From: Candidatus Sumerlaeota bacterium
GTDB taxonomy: Bacteria; Sumerlaeota; Sumerlaeia; Sumerlaeales; Sumerlaeaceae
NCBI GenBank assembly: GCA_017161655.1
Contig: JADFCV010000002.1
Span: forward strand, 382,991-446,990
Reading direction: 5' to 3'
Length of the DNA: 64,000 nucleotides
Shown one piece after another: positions 1-9,533 of this stretch (its first letter is position 1; every line of letters begins with the position of its first letter). A program made the position numbers and the translations under genes. The notes beneath the pieces are model-generated. The model saw only the letters and a program-made list of their open reading frames with translations, did not search any database and was not told the DNA's origin.

Positions 1-1
1 C

Positions 2-841
2 ATGATTTTGTGGGAGCTCATCGCCCTTGACGACGATCAGGCTGAAAAAGTTTGGGGAGATGCGTTGCAACTCCTGCAGATGCCTCGGCCTTCTCATTGT
101 CTCGCTACGGGGCTTAATCCGCACGCGCCTTATAGTGTGGGACCACGGTTGCGAACTCGCCTAAGAAAGTTCCTGGCGGAGAATCAAGCTATTCCCGTTG
201 GATGGCATGTCGCTGAGACGCCGGAAGAATCGGAATTTTTCCAATGCGGAAAAGGGCCATTCCGGGAGTTTTGTGTCCGACACCAATTATCGCCCGCCTT
301 TGCGGACGTCCCTGGATGCTCACCGACAGAATTCCTGAGACGTGAAGGGCTTCTTGAATCTGCACACTACCTATTTCATTTCAACCATTTCACAAAAGAA
401 GATCTGCACGCTCTTGCGCCGGGGCAAACAGTGGTTCACTGTCCTACGACTCATCACTACTTCGCTCGCGCTCCGTTCGACCTATACAGCCTGCAGCGTG
501 CCGGGGTACCAGTGGTTCTTGGCACAGATAGCCTCGCAACCAGCGATACCTTATCGATGCTGGAGACCCTTCGCTTAGCAGCTTCGAGCTTTCCATCTTT
601 GACCAGCTCGCAACTGTTAGATATGGTAACGCGTATTCCGGGCCGGTCTCTTAGCTTCCTGGGTGTTCCTATGCGGCTAGGGGTCATAGCGAGAGATTCT
701 GCGGCCGATTTTGTCGCGCTTGCCTCAGATGTACCTCTGACGTCGGACGTGCGAAAAATCCTCTGCGATAGTTCAACGAAGGTCGTTGCCACATACATCG
801 GGGGGACAAAGGTTTACAGCCTGTCATGTCTGCGCACCTGA
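2..841 (+). CDS. Amidohydrolase (cytosine/aminofutalosine deaminase-like), 5' partial
   Basis: C-terminal 279 residues of a metal-dependent amidohydrolase; the frame is open at the left window edge, so the true start and the N-terminal HxH metal pair lie outside. Visible family motifs are NPHAPYS (His41 of the fragment), the metal-binding WHVAET (His69, Glu72) and the catalytic GTDS (Asp176). The substrate cannot be fixed. The HAPYS and HVAE motifs are shared by chlorohydrolase/cytosine-deaminase type enzymes and by the amidohydrolase form of aminodeoxyfutalosine deaminase. The latter is attractive because mqnE lies in this window at 38078, but the genes are 37 kb apart. The last 16 bases overlap the next gene, suggesting translational coupling. 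Confidence 0.75.
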   Translation: MILWELIALDDDQAEKVWGDALQLLQMPRPSHCLATGLNPHAPYSVGPRLRTRLRKFLAENQAIPVGWHVAETPEESEFFQCGKGPFREFCVRHQLSPAFADVPGCSPTEFLRREGLLESAHYLFHFNHFTKEDLHALAPGQTVVHCPTTHHYFARAPFDLYSLQRAGVPVVLGTDSLATSDTLSMLETLRLAASSFPSLTSSQLLDMVTRIPGRSLSFLGVPMRLGVIARDSAADFVALASDVPLTSDVRKILCDSSTKVVATYIGGTKVYSLSCLRT

Positions 842-3429
842 ACCATCTTATCGCACTGGTAATCATAACTGTCAGTGTGTTCATCGTTGGTTTCTCGCTG
901 GCCTTGCCCTTCATAGGCTGCCTGCGTCGTTACAGCGTGCCGCTCTCGATCGGTGACGTGTGCGTTCTCGCGTCAGTGAATGGAATCGCGGCAATAACCT
1001 TTGTTGGGTTGGCACTCGGCTACGCGGGTTTCTTTTCTATCTTTCGCGTTTCGCTGGCGTCTCTAACCGTGGCGGCAGCGTTTTTGATAAGGTACCGGAG
1101 CGAGGTGCGTCGACTCCTCCCAATGGATTTGTCCCGTGCCGAGGTCGTAGCGTTCGCTTTGGGTCTTCTTGTTGTCGTCTATGCTGTTCTGATGCGTTCG
1201 CACGAAATTGCTGGGATGCGAGATCAAGGAGTTTACACCGCTACTGGCATCCAGTTAGCGCGTACAGGAAGCTTTTTTTGGCGAGATCCTCTCATCGCCA
1301 AGTGTGGTTTTGAACCTGTAGCGCACCTCTTTGAGGACATCGGTGACATCCTTCAAGGCCGACCTCGCTATCTGCGCTTTGCGGGGTATTATCTCGACCC
1401 CCCTGAAAAAGGCCGAGTCATTCCTCAGTTCTTGCATGGTTATGAAGTATGGATCGGTCTCGCCTATGCTGCTGGAGGGCCGCAGGCCACACAATGCGTG
1501 AATGGTCTGTTTTCCGCACTCTCGGTTTTTGCCTTCTTTCTCGTCATTCGCCGCCTGTGGGATCCCCACGTTGCCCTCGGTGCTTCCTTCCTTCTTGCCA
1601 CAAGCCTTCCGCAGCTTTGGTTTGCTCGTTTTCCAAGCAACGAGCCACTGCTCCAGCTTCTCATTTGGGGGGTCATTCTCGCCTACGTGCTTTCGTGGGA
1701 GTTGAGGACCACCTCTTCGCCTGCTGGCATTTCTCGTTTCCAAATGGTTCCCTTCCTTCTTCCTCTCGCTGCTGCCGCAACAGTGAAATTTGCTTTTTGG
1801 CCTCTTCTAGGGATATTCGCCTTTGAAGTGGGTATTGCCAGCCGACTACCCCGCGTTTTCCTTCAAACCCGCCAGGTGTTATTCGGGTTAGTAGGCATAT
1901 CGTTTTTTGCCTTTCTCCATGCCCTCGTGTTCGCACGGTTTTATCTTTATGGCTCCTGGAACTTTACGGTGCGCAAACTCGGCATAAGCTACGAGATGTT
2001 CCCCATCGTGTTCGTGAGTGCTATCGCTGCAGCTTACTGTTTGGGGGCAGTTCTCGCCGAGTATAGAGAGATTTTGGCTCGCTGGTGGTCGCGCATCCAT
2101 CGGCATGCGATTTGGTTTTTTGTGGCCGGAATTGTTACGGTTTACTGTTATCAAGATTACATGTTTGCGAAACATCCTCCCCTGGATGTTTGGAGTGAAC
2201 AGACGAACCTCTATGAATTTGCACAATATTACGGGCCGCTGGGATTTTGCTTTGCCATCGCCGGTTTCGCGCTATGGTTGAGGCAGGGGGCCAAGCACCC
2301 TGCCACACGCCTTCTTCTGCTGCTTGCCCTGGCAGCAAGTATGTTTCTTGTGAAGCGCAATCTCGATGCCATTCATCCGTGGGGTAGCCGCCGCTGGCTG
2401 CCAGTTCTCGTTCCGGTGATGGCTCTTGCAAGCGCCATAGCTGTTCACAGTTTATCGCGATTATTGTTCTTACGCTGGGGCAGAGTTGTCCAATGTGCTC
2501 TCCTGCTCATCATCAGCATTGCACAGATGAAGCAGGCGCCAACCCTACTGACGGTATCCAACTATCGCGGGGCCATTCCCCAAGTGGACCAGTGGACTCG
2601 CTTCCTGCGTGCGGATGATTTTGTACTTTTCGCACCCACAGCCGTAGTAGCTCAATACGGCCCCTATCTTGCCGCTCGTTTTGATATCCAGGGATATGTC
2701 CAAAAAAACGCCCCAGAATTCTGGCAGAAAACCAGGCTCATTGCTACGGATTCCGCACTCTCCCCCTCTCGTTCCATCTACGTCACGGATGAGGACCTAT
2801 CTTTATCGGGAGCCGGATTTGCTCGCCTCCTTGGCACAAAAGAGCTCAATTATCTCGTGGTCGTAGAGGAGGTACATCGCCTTCCGGTTAAGCCCATTCA
2901 CGTGCAACAAACGATTCGTTTCTACGAACTCGATTGGGCAACGATGCCAAATGACTGGTGGACGGGTTGGAAACCTCGGCTCGTGCCAAGCCCTCGCCCT
3001 CTGCCAGTTGTTTTGCCAATGGATACGAAAGCGGAACCCTATCTGGCGCAGGGATTCTATGACCCCACCTTCCAAAGCGATGGACGCGCATACCGTTGGA
3101 CAAATGGGAATGCGCGAATCGCGCTAGGACAACTTCTCCAATTCCCTTTGCCGAAGCGACCTATTCGGCTGACTCTCGTCGCACACTCCGGACGGAACAA
3201 CGAGAGTGTTGACGTTCATTGGTACCTTGATTTCGAGAAACCGGATCGTCAGAGGAAGGTAGGTCTCACTACTGCCACTCCTGACTGGACCGAAAGTACA
3301 GTCGAGATTCCGGCTGAGTTATTGAAACCTGATAGCACGCTAGAGTTGCAGTCGTTGCGGCCGCCGGTGCCACCTGCATTCCCGGCGGGGCGTCTTGGCA
3401 TCCGCATCCTGGAGTTACGCATTGATTAA
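826..3429 (+). CDS. Polytopic membrane protein, GT-C glycosyltransferase-like
   Basis: An 867-residue protein with about a dozen hydrophobic segments over roughly residues 5-580 and a soluble C-terminal part of about 280 residues. An acidic loop after the third or fourth segment (MRDQGVYTATGIQLA, around residue 128) resembles the catalytic first loop of GT-C enzymes (PMT/ArnT type), which use polyprenyl-phosphate sugars at the outer face of the cytoplasmic membrane. The soluble tail looks beta-rich and may be a carbohydrate-binding or sensing domain. The start ATG lies inside the end of the amidohydrolase gene (16-base overlap), so the two are probably cotranscribed. The family assignment rests on topology and one loop; the substrate is unknown. 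Confidence 0.6.
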   Translation: MSAHLNHLIALVIITVSVFIVGFSLALPFIGCLRRYSVPLSIGDVCVLASVNGIAAITFVGLALGYAGFFSIFRVSLASLTVAAAFLIRYRSEVRRLLPMDLSRAEVVAFALGLLVVVYAVLMRSHEIAGMRDQGVYTATGIQLARTGSFFWRDPLIAKCGFEPVAHLFEDIGDILQGRPRYLRFAGYYLDPPEKGRVIPQFLHGYEVWIGLAYAAGGPQATQCVNGLFSALSVFAFFLVIRRLWDPHVALGASFLLATSLPQLWFARFPSNEPLLQLLIWGVILAYVLSWELRTTSSPAGISRFQMVPFLLPLAAAATVKFAFWPLLGIFAFEVGIASRLPRVFLQTRQVLFGLVGISFFAFLHALVFARFYLYGSWNFTVRKLGISYEMFPIVFVSAIAAAYCLGAVLAEYREILARWWSRIHRHAIWFFVAGIVTVYCYQDYMFAKHPPLDVWSEQTNLYEFAQYYGPLGFCFAIAGFALWLRQGAKHPATRLLLLLALAASMFLVKRNLDAIHPWGSRRWLPVLVPVMALASAIAVHSLSRLLFLRWGRVVQCALLLIISIAQMKQAPTLLTVSNYRGAIPQVDQWTRFLRADDFVLFAPTAVVAQYGPYLAARFDIQGYVQKNAPEFWQKTRLIATDSALSPSRSIYVTDEDLSLSGAGFARLLGTKELNYLVVVEEVHRLPVKPIHVQQTIRFYELDWATMPNDWWTGWKPRLVPSPRPLPVVLPMDTKAEPYLAQGFYDPTFQSDGRAYRWTNGNARIALGQLLQFPLPKRPIRLTLVAHSGRNNESVDVHWYLDFEKPDRQRKVGLTTATPDWTESTVEIPAELLKPDSTLELQSLRPPVPPAFPAGRLGIRILELRID

Positions 3430-3477
3430 ATGGCCTAAGGCGTTGACAGGGATGGAGAATTCTTGGAGAAGAACTTT

Positions 3478-3909
3478 ATGAATCCTCGAGAGAGCATACG
3501 GTGTGTGGTTTTGTGTGCGGTGGTGTTCGCGAACGCATTGTTATTCACGGGTTGCGCTTCTGGACCGCGTGAAATCCAGCGGGTCGATCCACGCGAGATA
3601 CGCCCAGCCCGCTCACCACGCAATGTCGAATTGCTGAGCAAATCCCCTGATCAGCCGTATCACGAGATTGCAGTCGTTGACAGCTTTCGTGCTAAGAAGC
3701 TCGACGCGGAAGTCACTTCGCGCATGATGGAAGATCTGCAGAAAAAGGCCGCCGCACTGGGCGCCGATGCAGTGATCAATGTGCGGCGTCTGGCCGATCG
3801 GCACGAAGGTTTTGTCAGCAATCCTCGAACCCCATTTCCCTCAGTCATGCAAGGCGAGTGGAAGACGTATTTCTTCCGCGGAACGGCCGTTCGTTACACT
3901 AAACGTTAG
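3478..3909 (+). CDS. Small lipoprotein of unknown function
   Basis: About 143 residues. The N-terminus is a lipoprotein signal (basic start, hydrophobic stretch, lipobox LFTGC), so the mature protein should be anchored through Cys to a membrane. The C-terminal region has the pattern of YbjQ/heavy-metal-binding-like small domains: a conserved segment ending in ALGADAVINVR followed by a short beta strand ending in FFRGTAVRY. That similarity is weak. The ATG at 3478 is preferred over an in-frame TTG at 3463 because GGAGAAG sits 7-13 bases upstream of the ATG. It is followed after 15 bases by the DUF1611 gene and may share its transcript. Confidence 0.6.
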   Translation: MNPRESIRCVVLCAVVFANALLFTGCASGPREIQRVDPREIRPARSPRNVELLSKSPDQPYHEIAVVDSFRAKKLDAEVTSRMMEDLQKKAAALGADAVINVRRLADRHEGFVSNPRTPFPSVMQGEWKTYFFRGTAVRYTKR

Positions 3910-3924
3910 GGGAGAGGAACACCT

Positions 3925-5004
3925 ATGCAGCCACTCCACCGGATCGCTATCCTGGCTGAAGGGGCATTTTCCATTTTTGGAGCCAAGACAGCAGTTGGGG
4001 TCTTGCGCTATTCGCGCCACCAGATTGTTGCTGTCATAGATTCCACGAAAAGCGGAAAAGTTGTCCAAGAGGTGCTTGGCTTTGGCGGTAACATCCCCAT
4101 TGTCGGGTCCGTTCAGGAAGCGCTCCTATTTCATCCCGATGTTCTCCTCATTGGGATTGCGCCTACCGGTGGGCAGCTCCCAGCGGCTTTTCGTCATGCA
4201 GTTCTGGAGGCCATTCGCCATAGGCTCAACGTGTGGAGTGGACTTCACTATTTTCTGTCTGAGGACGAAGAGCTTGCTGCTGAAGCCGCTCGATGTGACG
4301 TGCGACTTTGGGATGTTCGCAAGCCACGCCGCGATCTTGTCGTTGGGTCTGGTAAGGCGCTTCATACTCGCGCTTATGTCGTTCTCACAGTAGGAACAGA
4401 TTGCAATGTGGGGAAGATGACCGTCGCGCTTGAATTGCGGAATGCGTTCGAGCGCTTAGGAATCTCCGCAGCATTTGTAGCCACTGGCCAAACAGGCATC
4501 CTAATCGATGGCGAGGGGACACCTCTCGATGCCGTCCCCGGCGATTTTATGGCAGGAGAGGTTGAACGACTTGTTCTCGAAAAAGATGCGCAAGGAGTGG
4601 ATATCATCCTGGTTGAGGGCCAAGGAAGCTTGCTTCATCCTGGCTTTGGACCAGTGACCCTTGCGCTCATGTTAGGGGCCATGCCCGACGATTACATATT
4701 ATGTACCGTTCCAAGTCGCACAACGTATCGGCCCGATCACCGTCTTCCCATTCCGCCACTCAACCAAGTGATCCGGCTTTACGAAGACGTCATGGCGATT
4801 TCGTATAAGTTACCTAAAGTCCGGGGCATCGCCGCAAACACAAGTGACCTTTCTGACGAGGAAGCGCGGGCTATTCTCGCGCAATACAACCAGGAGACTG
4901 GACTTCCCGTGTGCGATCCCATGAGAACAGGGGTAGAGAATCTACTCGAAGTCTTGCAAATCGGCCTAGAACGAAAGCGCAAGAATCGTGTCTGCAGCCC
5001 GTAA
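3925..5004 (+). CDS. DUF1611 family P-loop protein
   Basis: A 359-residue protein matching the DUF1611 family: a Rossmann-like N-terminal half (residues 5-140) and a C-terminal NTPase-like half. The P-loop-like motif GTDCNVGKMT is at 157-166, a conserved VPGDFMAGEVE at about 204-214, and VEGQGSL at 230-236. Some members of this family (DgcN) are D-amino-acid N-acetyltransferases, working with an enolase-superfamily partner DgcA. No DgcA homologue is adjacent here; the partner instead is a ferredoxin-ASKHA protein that overlaps by 17 bases, so the role is probably different. GGGGAGAGGA sits just upstream of the start, a good ribosome-binding site. Confidence 0.8.
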   Translation: MQPLHRIAILAEGAFSIFGAKTAVGVLRYSRHQIVAVIDSTKSGKVVQEVLGFGGNIPIVGSVQEALLFHPDVLLIGIAPTGGQLPAAFRHAVLEAIRHRLNVWSGLHYFLSEDEELAAEAARCDVRLWDVRKPRRDLVVGSGKALHTRAYVVLTVGTDCNVGKMTVALELRNAFERLGISAAFVATGQTGILIDGEGTPLDAVPGDFMAGEVERLVLEKDAQGVDIILVEGQGSLLHPGFGPVTLALMLGAMPDDYILCTVPSRTTYRPDHRLPIPPLNQVIRLYEDVMAISYKLPKVRGIAANTSDLSDEEARAILAQYNQETGLPVCDPMRTGVENLLEVLQIGLERKRKNRVCSP

Positions 5005-6850
5005 GAACCACGTGAAACTCATAGTTTCAGGCTCTCGTTCAGCCAGGAAATCTTTTCCCAGCGGGATTCCATTAGCGGAAGCTCTTGCCGCCTGTGGAGC
5101 AAGTGTCGAACAACCGTGTGGTGGCCGCGGCACGTGTGGCAAGTGCCGTGTGCGCTTTGTTGCAGAAGCTCCTACGCCGACTCCAGAAGAAAAGACTCTC
5201 TTGAGCAGCGACGCCCTGGCTGAAGGATGGCGTCTTTCCTGTCGGCATTCTTTAGTTCATAATGCTACTGTTGAATTGCCGGAAGAATCGTGTGCAGCGG
5301 CGTGGAAGGACTTCGGCGTCGCCGGCCCACTGAGCATCGATTGCCCTCGATGGAAAACGGTGGAGTTATCCCTGAGTGCCAACACATCTCAAGCCGTGGC
5401 CCCCTCAGTAGAAGAGGAAATCCGCGCGCGCTGCTCCGCAGACTTTTCGCCCCAGGCCGTGTTCTCGTTGCGAGCTTACGAACAATTAGCCCACCTACTG
5501 GGGTCTGGAGAGGTAGAGATAGAAGCGCTCATCCGCGACTCCTGCGAGGTTGTCAGTTTTTTGCGCTCTTCCTCACTGCCAAGGCTTGGCGTGGCTGTTG
5601 ATTTAGGCACGACGACTCTTGCAGCCGCCCTTATCAATCTTCTCGATGGCAGTGTCATTGGGTCGCTTTCTGATCTGAACCAGCAGGTTCGCTTCGGAGC
5701 TGACGTGATCACACGGATTGCCCACAGTAACAGGCAAGGCATCGGCCGACTGCGGGAAGTCCTGATCCGTCAATTGAACATCCTGATCACGAGACTTTGT
5801 CGCGCAAATGGGTTTACCACTGACCAACTCTGCGCTGGCGCCTTTGTGGGCAATTCCTTCATGCTTCACTCTTTTTTCGGCATTGCGCCGCAATCACTTG
5901 GACAGGCTCCCTATCGTCCAGTATGGCGTGGACCGGTTGTGGCTGACGGTGCGCAGCTAGGACTGTCGGTACTTGAGCGTGTCCTCATATTTGTGCCACC
6001 GATTCTTGCCAGCCATGTTGGCGCGGATGCTGCAGCTGCTATTGTGGCCACTGATCTGGACCAGGGTGACATCCCGCGGCTGCTCATCGATCTTGGCACG
6101 AACTGCGAGGTCATCTTGTCCTTCAACGGACGCCTTTTCGTGACCTCTGCGGCCGCGGGTCCCGCGTTCGAAGGCGGGAACCTTAGTTGCGGGATGCGTG
6201 CCGCCCGCGGCGCAGTGGACAGAGTAGCTTTGACCGCTGATCAGGAACTGTGGGTCCACACGATTGGCGATGCTTCTCCGCAGGGGATCTGTGGGGCTGG
6301 GCTGGTGCACCTTGTGGATCTCTTGCTCTCCTCAGGTATTGTGGATGAAAGTGGACGTCTCTTGCGCCGCGAAGGATTACGACCTGAAGTAGCTCAGCTA
6401 CCTCTCGCGCAACGCATAGGAGAAGCTGAAGGAGGAGAGACAGCCTTTCTCGTTGCTCAGGGGCCCAGGGGTGAAAACGTCGTACTGACCGCGACAGATG
6501 TGCGGCAGCTCCAGTTAGTGAAAGGGTCAATACGAGCTGCAGTGGAGATCTTGCTTCAGGAAGCAGCTCTTACCCCGGAAAGACTTGAAAAGGTGTTTAT
6601 CACTGGTCTTCTCGGATCGCATCTGAAAAAATCGAGTTTGCTGCGCATTGGTTTGTTGCCGGCGATAAAGCCTGGAAAAATCCAGATGCTGGGGAACGCT
6701 GCAGGGTTTGGCTGTCGCTTAGCGCTTGTCGACAGAACAGCATGGAATCGCGTTTGTGCGCTACCCCCACGCGTTCGCCACATTGAACTGGCCGATCATC
6801 CCCTCTATACCGAGCTATTTGCTAGGGCGATGATGTTTTCTCAATTCTAA
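4988..6850 (+). CDS. 2Fe-2S ferredoxin/ASKHA-domain protein (corrinoid activator RACo-like, DUF4445)
   Basis: A 620-residue protein with an N-terminal plant-type [2Fe-2S] ferredoxin domain (ligands Cys44, Cys50, Cys53, Cys85 in PCGGRGTCGKC and SCRHS), a linker, and a C-terminal ASKHA ATPase with phosphate loops DLGTTT at 205-210 and DLGTNCE near 370. This is the architecture of RACo and related proteins, which use ATP to reduce inactivated Co(II) corrinoid cofactors on methyltransferases. The start is GTG at 4988, inside the DUF1611 gene. No corrinoid protein is adjacent, though a homocysteine methyltransferase gene lies 4 kb away. Family assignment is strong; the target corrinoid protein is unknown. 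Confidence 0.85.
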   Translation: MSAARKNHVKLIVSGSRSARKSFPSGIPLAEALAACGASVEQPCGGRGTCGKCRVRFVAEAPTPTPEEKTLLSSDALAEGWRLSCRHSLVHNATVELPEESCAAAWKDFGVAGPLSIDCPRWKTVELSLSANTSQAVAPSVEEEIRARCSADFSPQAVFSLRAYEQLAHLLGSGEVEIEALIRDSCEVVSFLRSSSLPRLGVAVDLGTTTLAAALINLLDGSVIGSLSDLNQQVRFGADVITRIAHSNRQGIGRLREVLIRQLNILITRLCRANGFTTDQLCAGAFVGNSFMLHSFFGIAPQSLGQAPYRPVWRGPVVADGAQLGLSVLERVLIFVPPILASHVGADAAAAIVATDLDQGDIPRLLIDLGTNCEVILSFNGRLFVTSAAAGPAFEGGNLSCGMRAARGAVDRVALTADQELWVHTIGDASPQGICGAGLVHLVDLLLSSGIVDESGRLLRREGLRPEVAQLPLAQRIGEAEGGETAFLVAQGPRGENVVLTATDVRQLQLVKGSIRAAVEILLQEAALTPERLEKVFITGLLGSHLKKSSLLRIGLLPAIKPGKIQMLGNAAGFGCRLALVDRTAWNRVCALPPRVRHIELADHPLYTELFARAMMFSQF

Positions 6851-6916
6851 GCCGGGGCCATTTGTGTCCACGTGGCAGGCACACCGTCCTGGCTCATGTC
6901 GATGTCAATGCGGTCC

Positions 6917-7960
6917 TTATTTTTGGGACGCTGTCTCCAATTGGGCGCGAAGACTTCGTTCGAGTCGCTCTAAGGCCGGCATGTTATCGAACTCTTGCTT
7001 CACCATCGCAAGGCGCTCAAGGGCAGCCTTGATTCCATCTGTATCATTAGCCGCGAGTTCACGCCGCATGAGTGCAGACATTGTGCATGCTGCTAATGCA
7101 TCCTCCTCGTTATAGATCGTCCAATTGCGACCAATTAGCCCCCCCGCGGGGCGTTGTTGTTTCGCCAATTCCACAGCGCGATCGAAAGCCTTTGCAGCTT
7201 CTTCTTTCTCGCCCAGCTCGCGCAGGATATAGCCCCGCATAAGCTCCAGCTGAAACGCCGTTTTGTTGTGGTGCAGTCCTTCCTCGATAAATTTCACTGC
7301 CTCGCGGAGAGCCTGTTGCGTGTGGAGCGTTTTTAGCCACCATGCTCCAATCATGTAGGCGCGCACATTTTTAGGATCAGCCAGTGTTGCCAGGCGATAC
7401 CATGGCAACAGCTCAACGCCCCCAATGTGCTCATGCGGTAATCGCGGATCGCGCCATGGTTTTACTTCGCGTTCAAGTTTGCCTAAAACCCCACGAAAGT
7501 CGTTTTCGGGAGTTCGTATCAGCGTAGAGACCTCCTCGTGATGGTCATCATGCTCGGCCGTAGCGGAACTTTTCCTATCATTGGCAGCGATCGACACAGA
7601 CGTGGTTGTTTCGTCGCTCTGACCAGCTTTTTCACCGGTTTGCGTCATGTGGGCAATATTGCCGGAGGCGGCGAGTTCATCCGCATCGATGTGAGGCATA
7701 TAAGCAACCCCACCGTGGAGATAACGTTCGGTTTTTATGAACAGCATGTCGCTGAGATTTGTCCGAAACTCGCCAAGGATTGTCGCGATCGCGCTCGAAT
7801 TACGGCGCTGCTGGGCCGCAAAATCGGACAGACGCGCTGCAGGCGTATCCTGACGCGCTGCAAAATCAAGAACAGCAGGAACGAACGCGAATAACAGCGT
7901 TGCGCCACATAGAGCAATTCTAATGATTCGAGGAACAGTTGTCTGCGCATGCTGCGTCAT
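6917..7960 (-). CDS. Membrane-anchored TPR protein of ABC exporter operon
   Basis: About 347 residues. An N-terminal hydrophobic segment (around residues 11-32) anchors the protein, followed by a low-complexity, His- and acid-rich stretch containing DDHHEE and then tetratricopeptide-like helices (around residues 195-310). The start is placed at 7960 because AGGAGGG lies about 10 bases upstream; a longer reading to 8008 would run into the permease gene. It begins 2 bases after the stop of the second ABC permease, so it is the last gene of a four-gene operon and probably an accessory of that transporter. No catalytic motif is visible and the function is not known. Confidence 0.7.
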   Translation of the reverse strand: MTQHAQTTVPRIIRIALCGATLLFAFVPAVLDFAARQDTPAARLSDFAAQQRRNSSAIATILGEFRTNLSDMLFIKTERYLHGGVAYMPHIDADELAASGNIAHMTQTGEKAGQSDETTTSVSIAANDRKSSATAEHDDHHEEVSTLIRTPENDFRGVLGKLEREVKPWRDPRLPHEHIGGVELLPWYRLATLADPKNVRAYMIGAWWLKTLHTQQALREAVKFIEEGLHHNKTAFQLELMRGYILRELGEKEEAAKAFDRAVELAKQQRPAGGLIGRNWTIYNEEDALAACTMSALMRRELAANDTDGIKAALERLAMVKQEFDNMPALERLERSLRAQLETASQK

Positions 7961-7962
7961 AC

Positions 7963-8760
7963 CTACAGTGCCCTCCTGTAGAACCGGTAACATGCCCAGA
8001 ACAGGCAAAAGAGGGAAACTGCTACAGCATAGAAAAGCCTGAGAGAAAAATCTACTATTCCTAATGGAGGAATCCCGTCGGTATAGCGGTCAATGAGGTT
8101 CAGAATTCCAAAATCCGGAATATAGCGGATGAGCCAGTCGATGCACTTGCCCACGAGCGTTTCAGGAAGCTGGCCTCTCACCGCTGCCACAATCCGATGA
8201 CCCGCGAGGAGAAGCACGATGAGTACCACCATGTTTACGGATTTTGGCCAGTGGACGGACAAGAGAACACCTAACGCAGATAATAACGCGAGCGACGCCG
8301 TCTGCAGGACCAACGCCTGAATGAAGGTGCCTGCCGCCAAACCGCTGACGTGAGGCGCCGGTAACCACCCCATGAGAAGTAGTACGGAAGTTGCAAAAAC
8401 ACCAGCGACCCAGGCAGCAAACCACTTGCCCACAACGAAGTAATGCCGAGCCAGAGGTTTGGCTAAGACAGGGTAGATTGTCCGACTTTCAATTTCATCG
8501 GGGATGGCTCGAACCGCGAAAAGCAGAGCCATCAAGTGCCCGAAAAAGAAGGACAACGAGAGCCCCAGATTCAAAACAAAGGCTGCCGTTGCTGCATCCT
8601 CGACGCCAACAATGCGGATAACCAGTGCCCCTACCAGGTAAAGCCCCATAAGCAGCACAAGCGCATAAAACTCACGCCGCCGTAAAACCTCCAGGAAATG
8701 CGCCCGAGTAAGAAGCCCTACGGCAGAGTTCAATGTCACCGATTGGGTCGATCCCGTCAT
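7963..8760 (-). CDS. ABC-2 type transporter permease
   Basis: A 265-residue membrane protein with about six transmembrane segments and the signature of ABC-2/NosY-type permeases: a cytoplasmic start (LTRAHFLEVLRRREFYALV) followed after the first helices by the coupling-helix motif ESRTIYPVLAKPLARHYFVVG (residue 90 onwards). It overlaps the upstream permease by 4 bases (ATGA), so it is translationally coupled. It is related to its neighbour and the two probably form a heterodimer with the ATPase encoded first in the operon. The substrate cannot be read from the sequence. Confidence 0.85.
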   Translation of the reverse strand: MTGSTQSVTLNSAVGLLTRAHFLEVLRRREFYALVLLMGLYLVGALVIRIVGVEDAATAAFVLNLGLSLSFFFGHLMALLFAVRAIPDEIESRTIYPVLAKPLARHYFVVGKWFAAWVAGVFATSVLLLMGWLPAPHVSGLAAGTFIQALVLQTASLALLSALGVLLSVHWPKSVNMVVLIVLLLAGHRIVAAVRGQLPETLVGKCIDWLIRYIPDFGILNLIDRYTDGIPPLGIVDFSLRLFYAVAVSLFCLFWACYRFYRRAL

Positions 8761-9533
8761 AGCGGCTTCCTCCTGAAAGAGAGGTAGGCCAGAGCAAAAT
8801 AGAGAGTCGCATAAACCGCAGCATAGATTGTGAGCGCTGCAATTGTCGAGATGCCCAGCGGCTTCCAGACGTCCGAATGCACAACTTTCTCACTCAAATC
8901 GAGTAAGCGCAACTGCGGCACCACGTAGAGGATTGTTTTTAGCACCACTTTTCCCGCGTTGCTGACATAGTCGTAAAGATACGACACGCTTGTCATGATT
9001 ATGGAGGCCGCGAAATACAGGACTGCACCAAGGGTGATCGCAGCGTCCAGGTTCAACCACAGAGAGAGCCAGAACGCGAGTGTGGCAAGTATGAGGAGGG
9101 CCAATAGCTGAAGATACACGAACTGCAGGAGAAGGCCGAGCGAGAGATGCGAGCCCATGTACACGGCTCCCCCTATGTAAACGGCCATAAACAACGCAAA
9201 ACAGAAAGCCGCCGCCAGCATGACGCCTAGAAGCTTCCCCGCCATAAATGTCGCACGAGAAACCGGTTTCGCCAAAAGAGGGTAAATCGTGCGAGCCTCG
9301 AATTCGCGGGGTAGCTGGCGAGCTGCCAGGACAATTGTCGTCAATGCGGCCGCCGTACTCATCACGGCAAGGGAGACTTCGCAGTAAAACTTGCTCAGCC
9401 CACGTAGCCCAAAGAAATCAATAGACATGACGCCCGCGATAACAAGACACGAAACGAGTACGATAGCGTAAATCTCTTTGCGGCGGACAGCCTCCACAAG
9501 CACACTACGCGCGATGAGCCAAGCAGCCCTCAT
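8757..9533 (-). CDS. ABC-2 type transporter permease
   Basis: A 258-residue polytopic protein, paralogous to the next permease in the operon. It has the same layout: an amphipathic start (EAVRRKEIYAIVLVS), transmembrane helices, and a cytoplasmic motif EFEARTIYPLLAKPVSRATF that contacts the ATPase in this family. The start ATG overlaps the stop of the ATPase gene by 4 bases, and its own stop overlaps the next start by 4 bases. It is probably one half of a heterodimeric exporter membrane domain. Families with this layout export lipids or drugs, or support copper-centre maturation; nothing here decides among these. Confidence 0.85.
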   Translation of the reverse strand: MRAAWLIARSVLVEAVRRKEIYAIVLVSCLVIAGVMSIDFFGLRGLSKFYCEVSLAVMSTAAALTTIVLAARQLPREFEARTIYPLLAKPVSRATFMAGKLLGVMLAAAFCFALFMAVYIGGAVYMGSHLSLGLLLQFVYLQLLALLILATLAFWLSLWLNLDAAITLGAVLYFAASIIMTSVSYLYDYVSNAGKVVLKTILYVVPQLRLLDLSEKVVHSDVWKPLGISTIAALTIYAAVYATLYFALAYLSFRRKPL

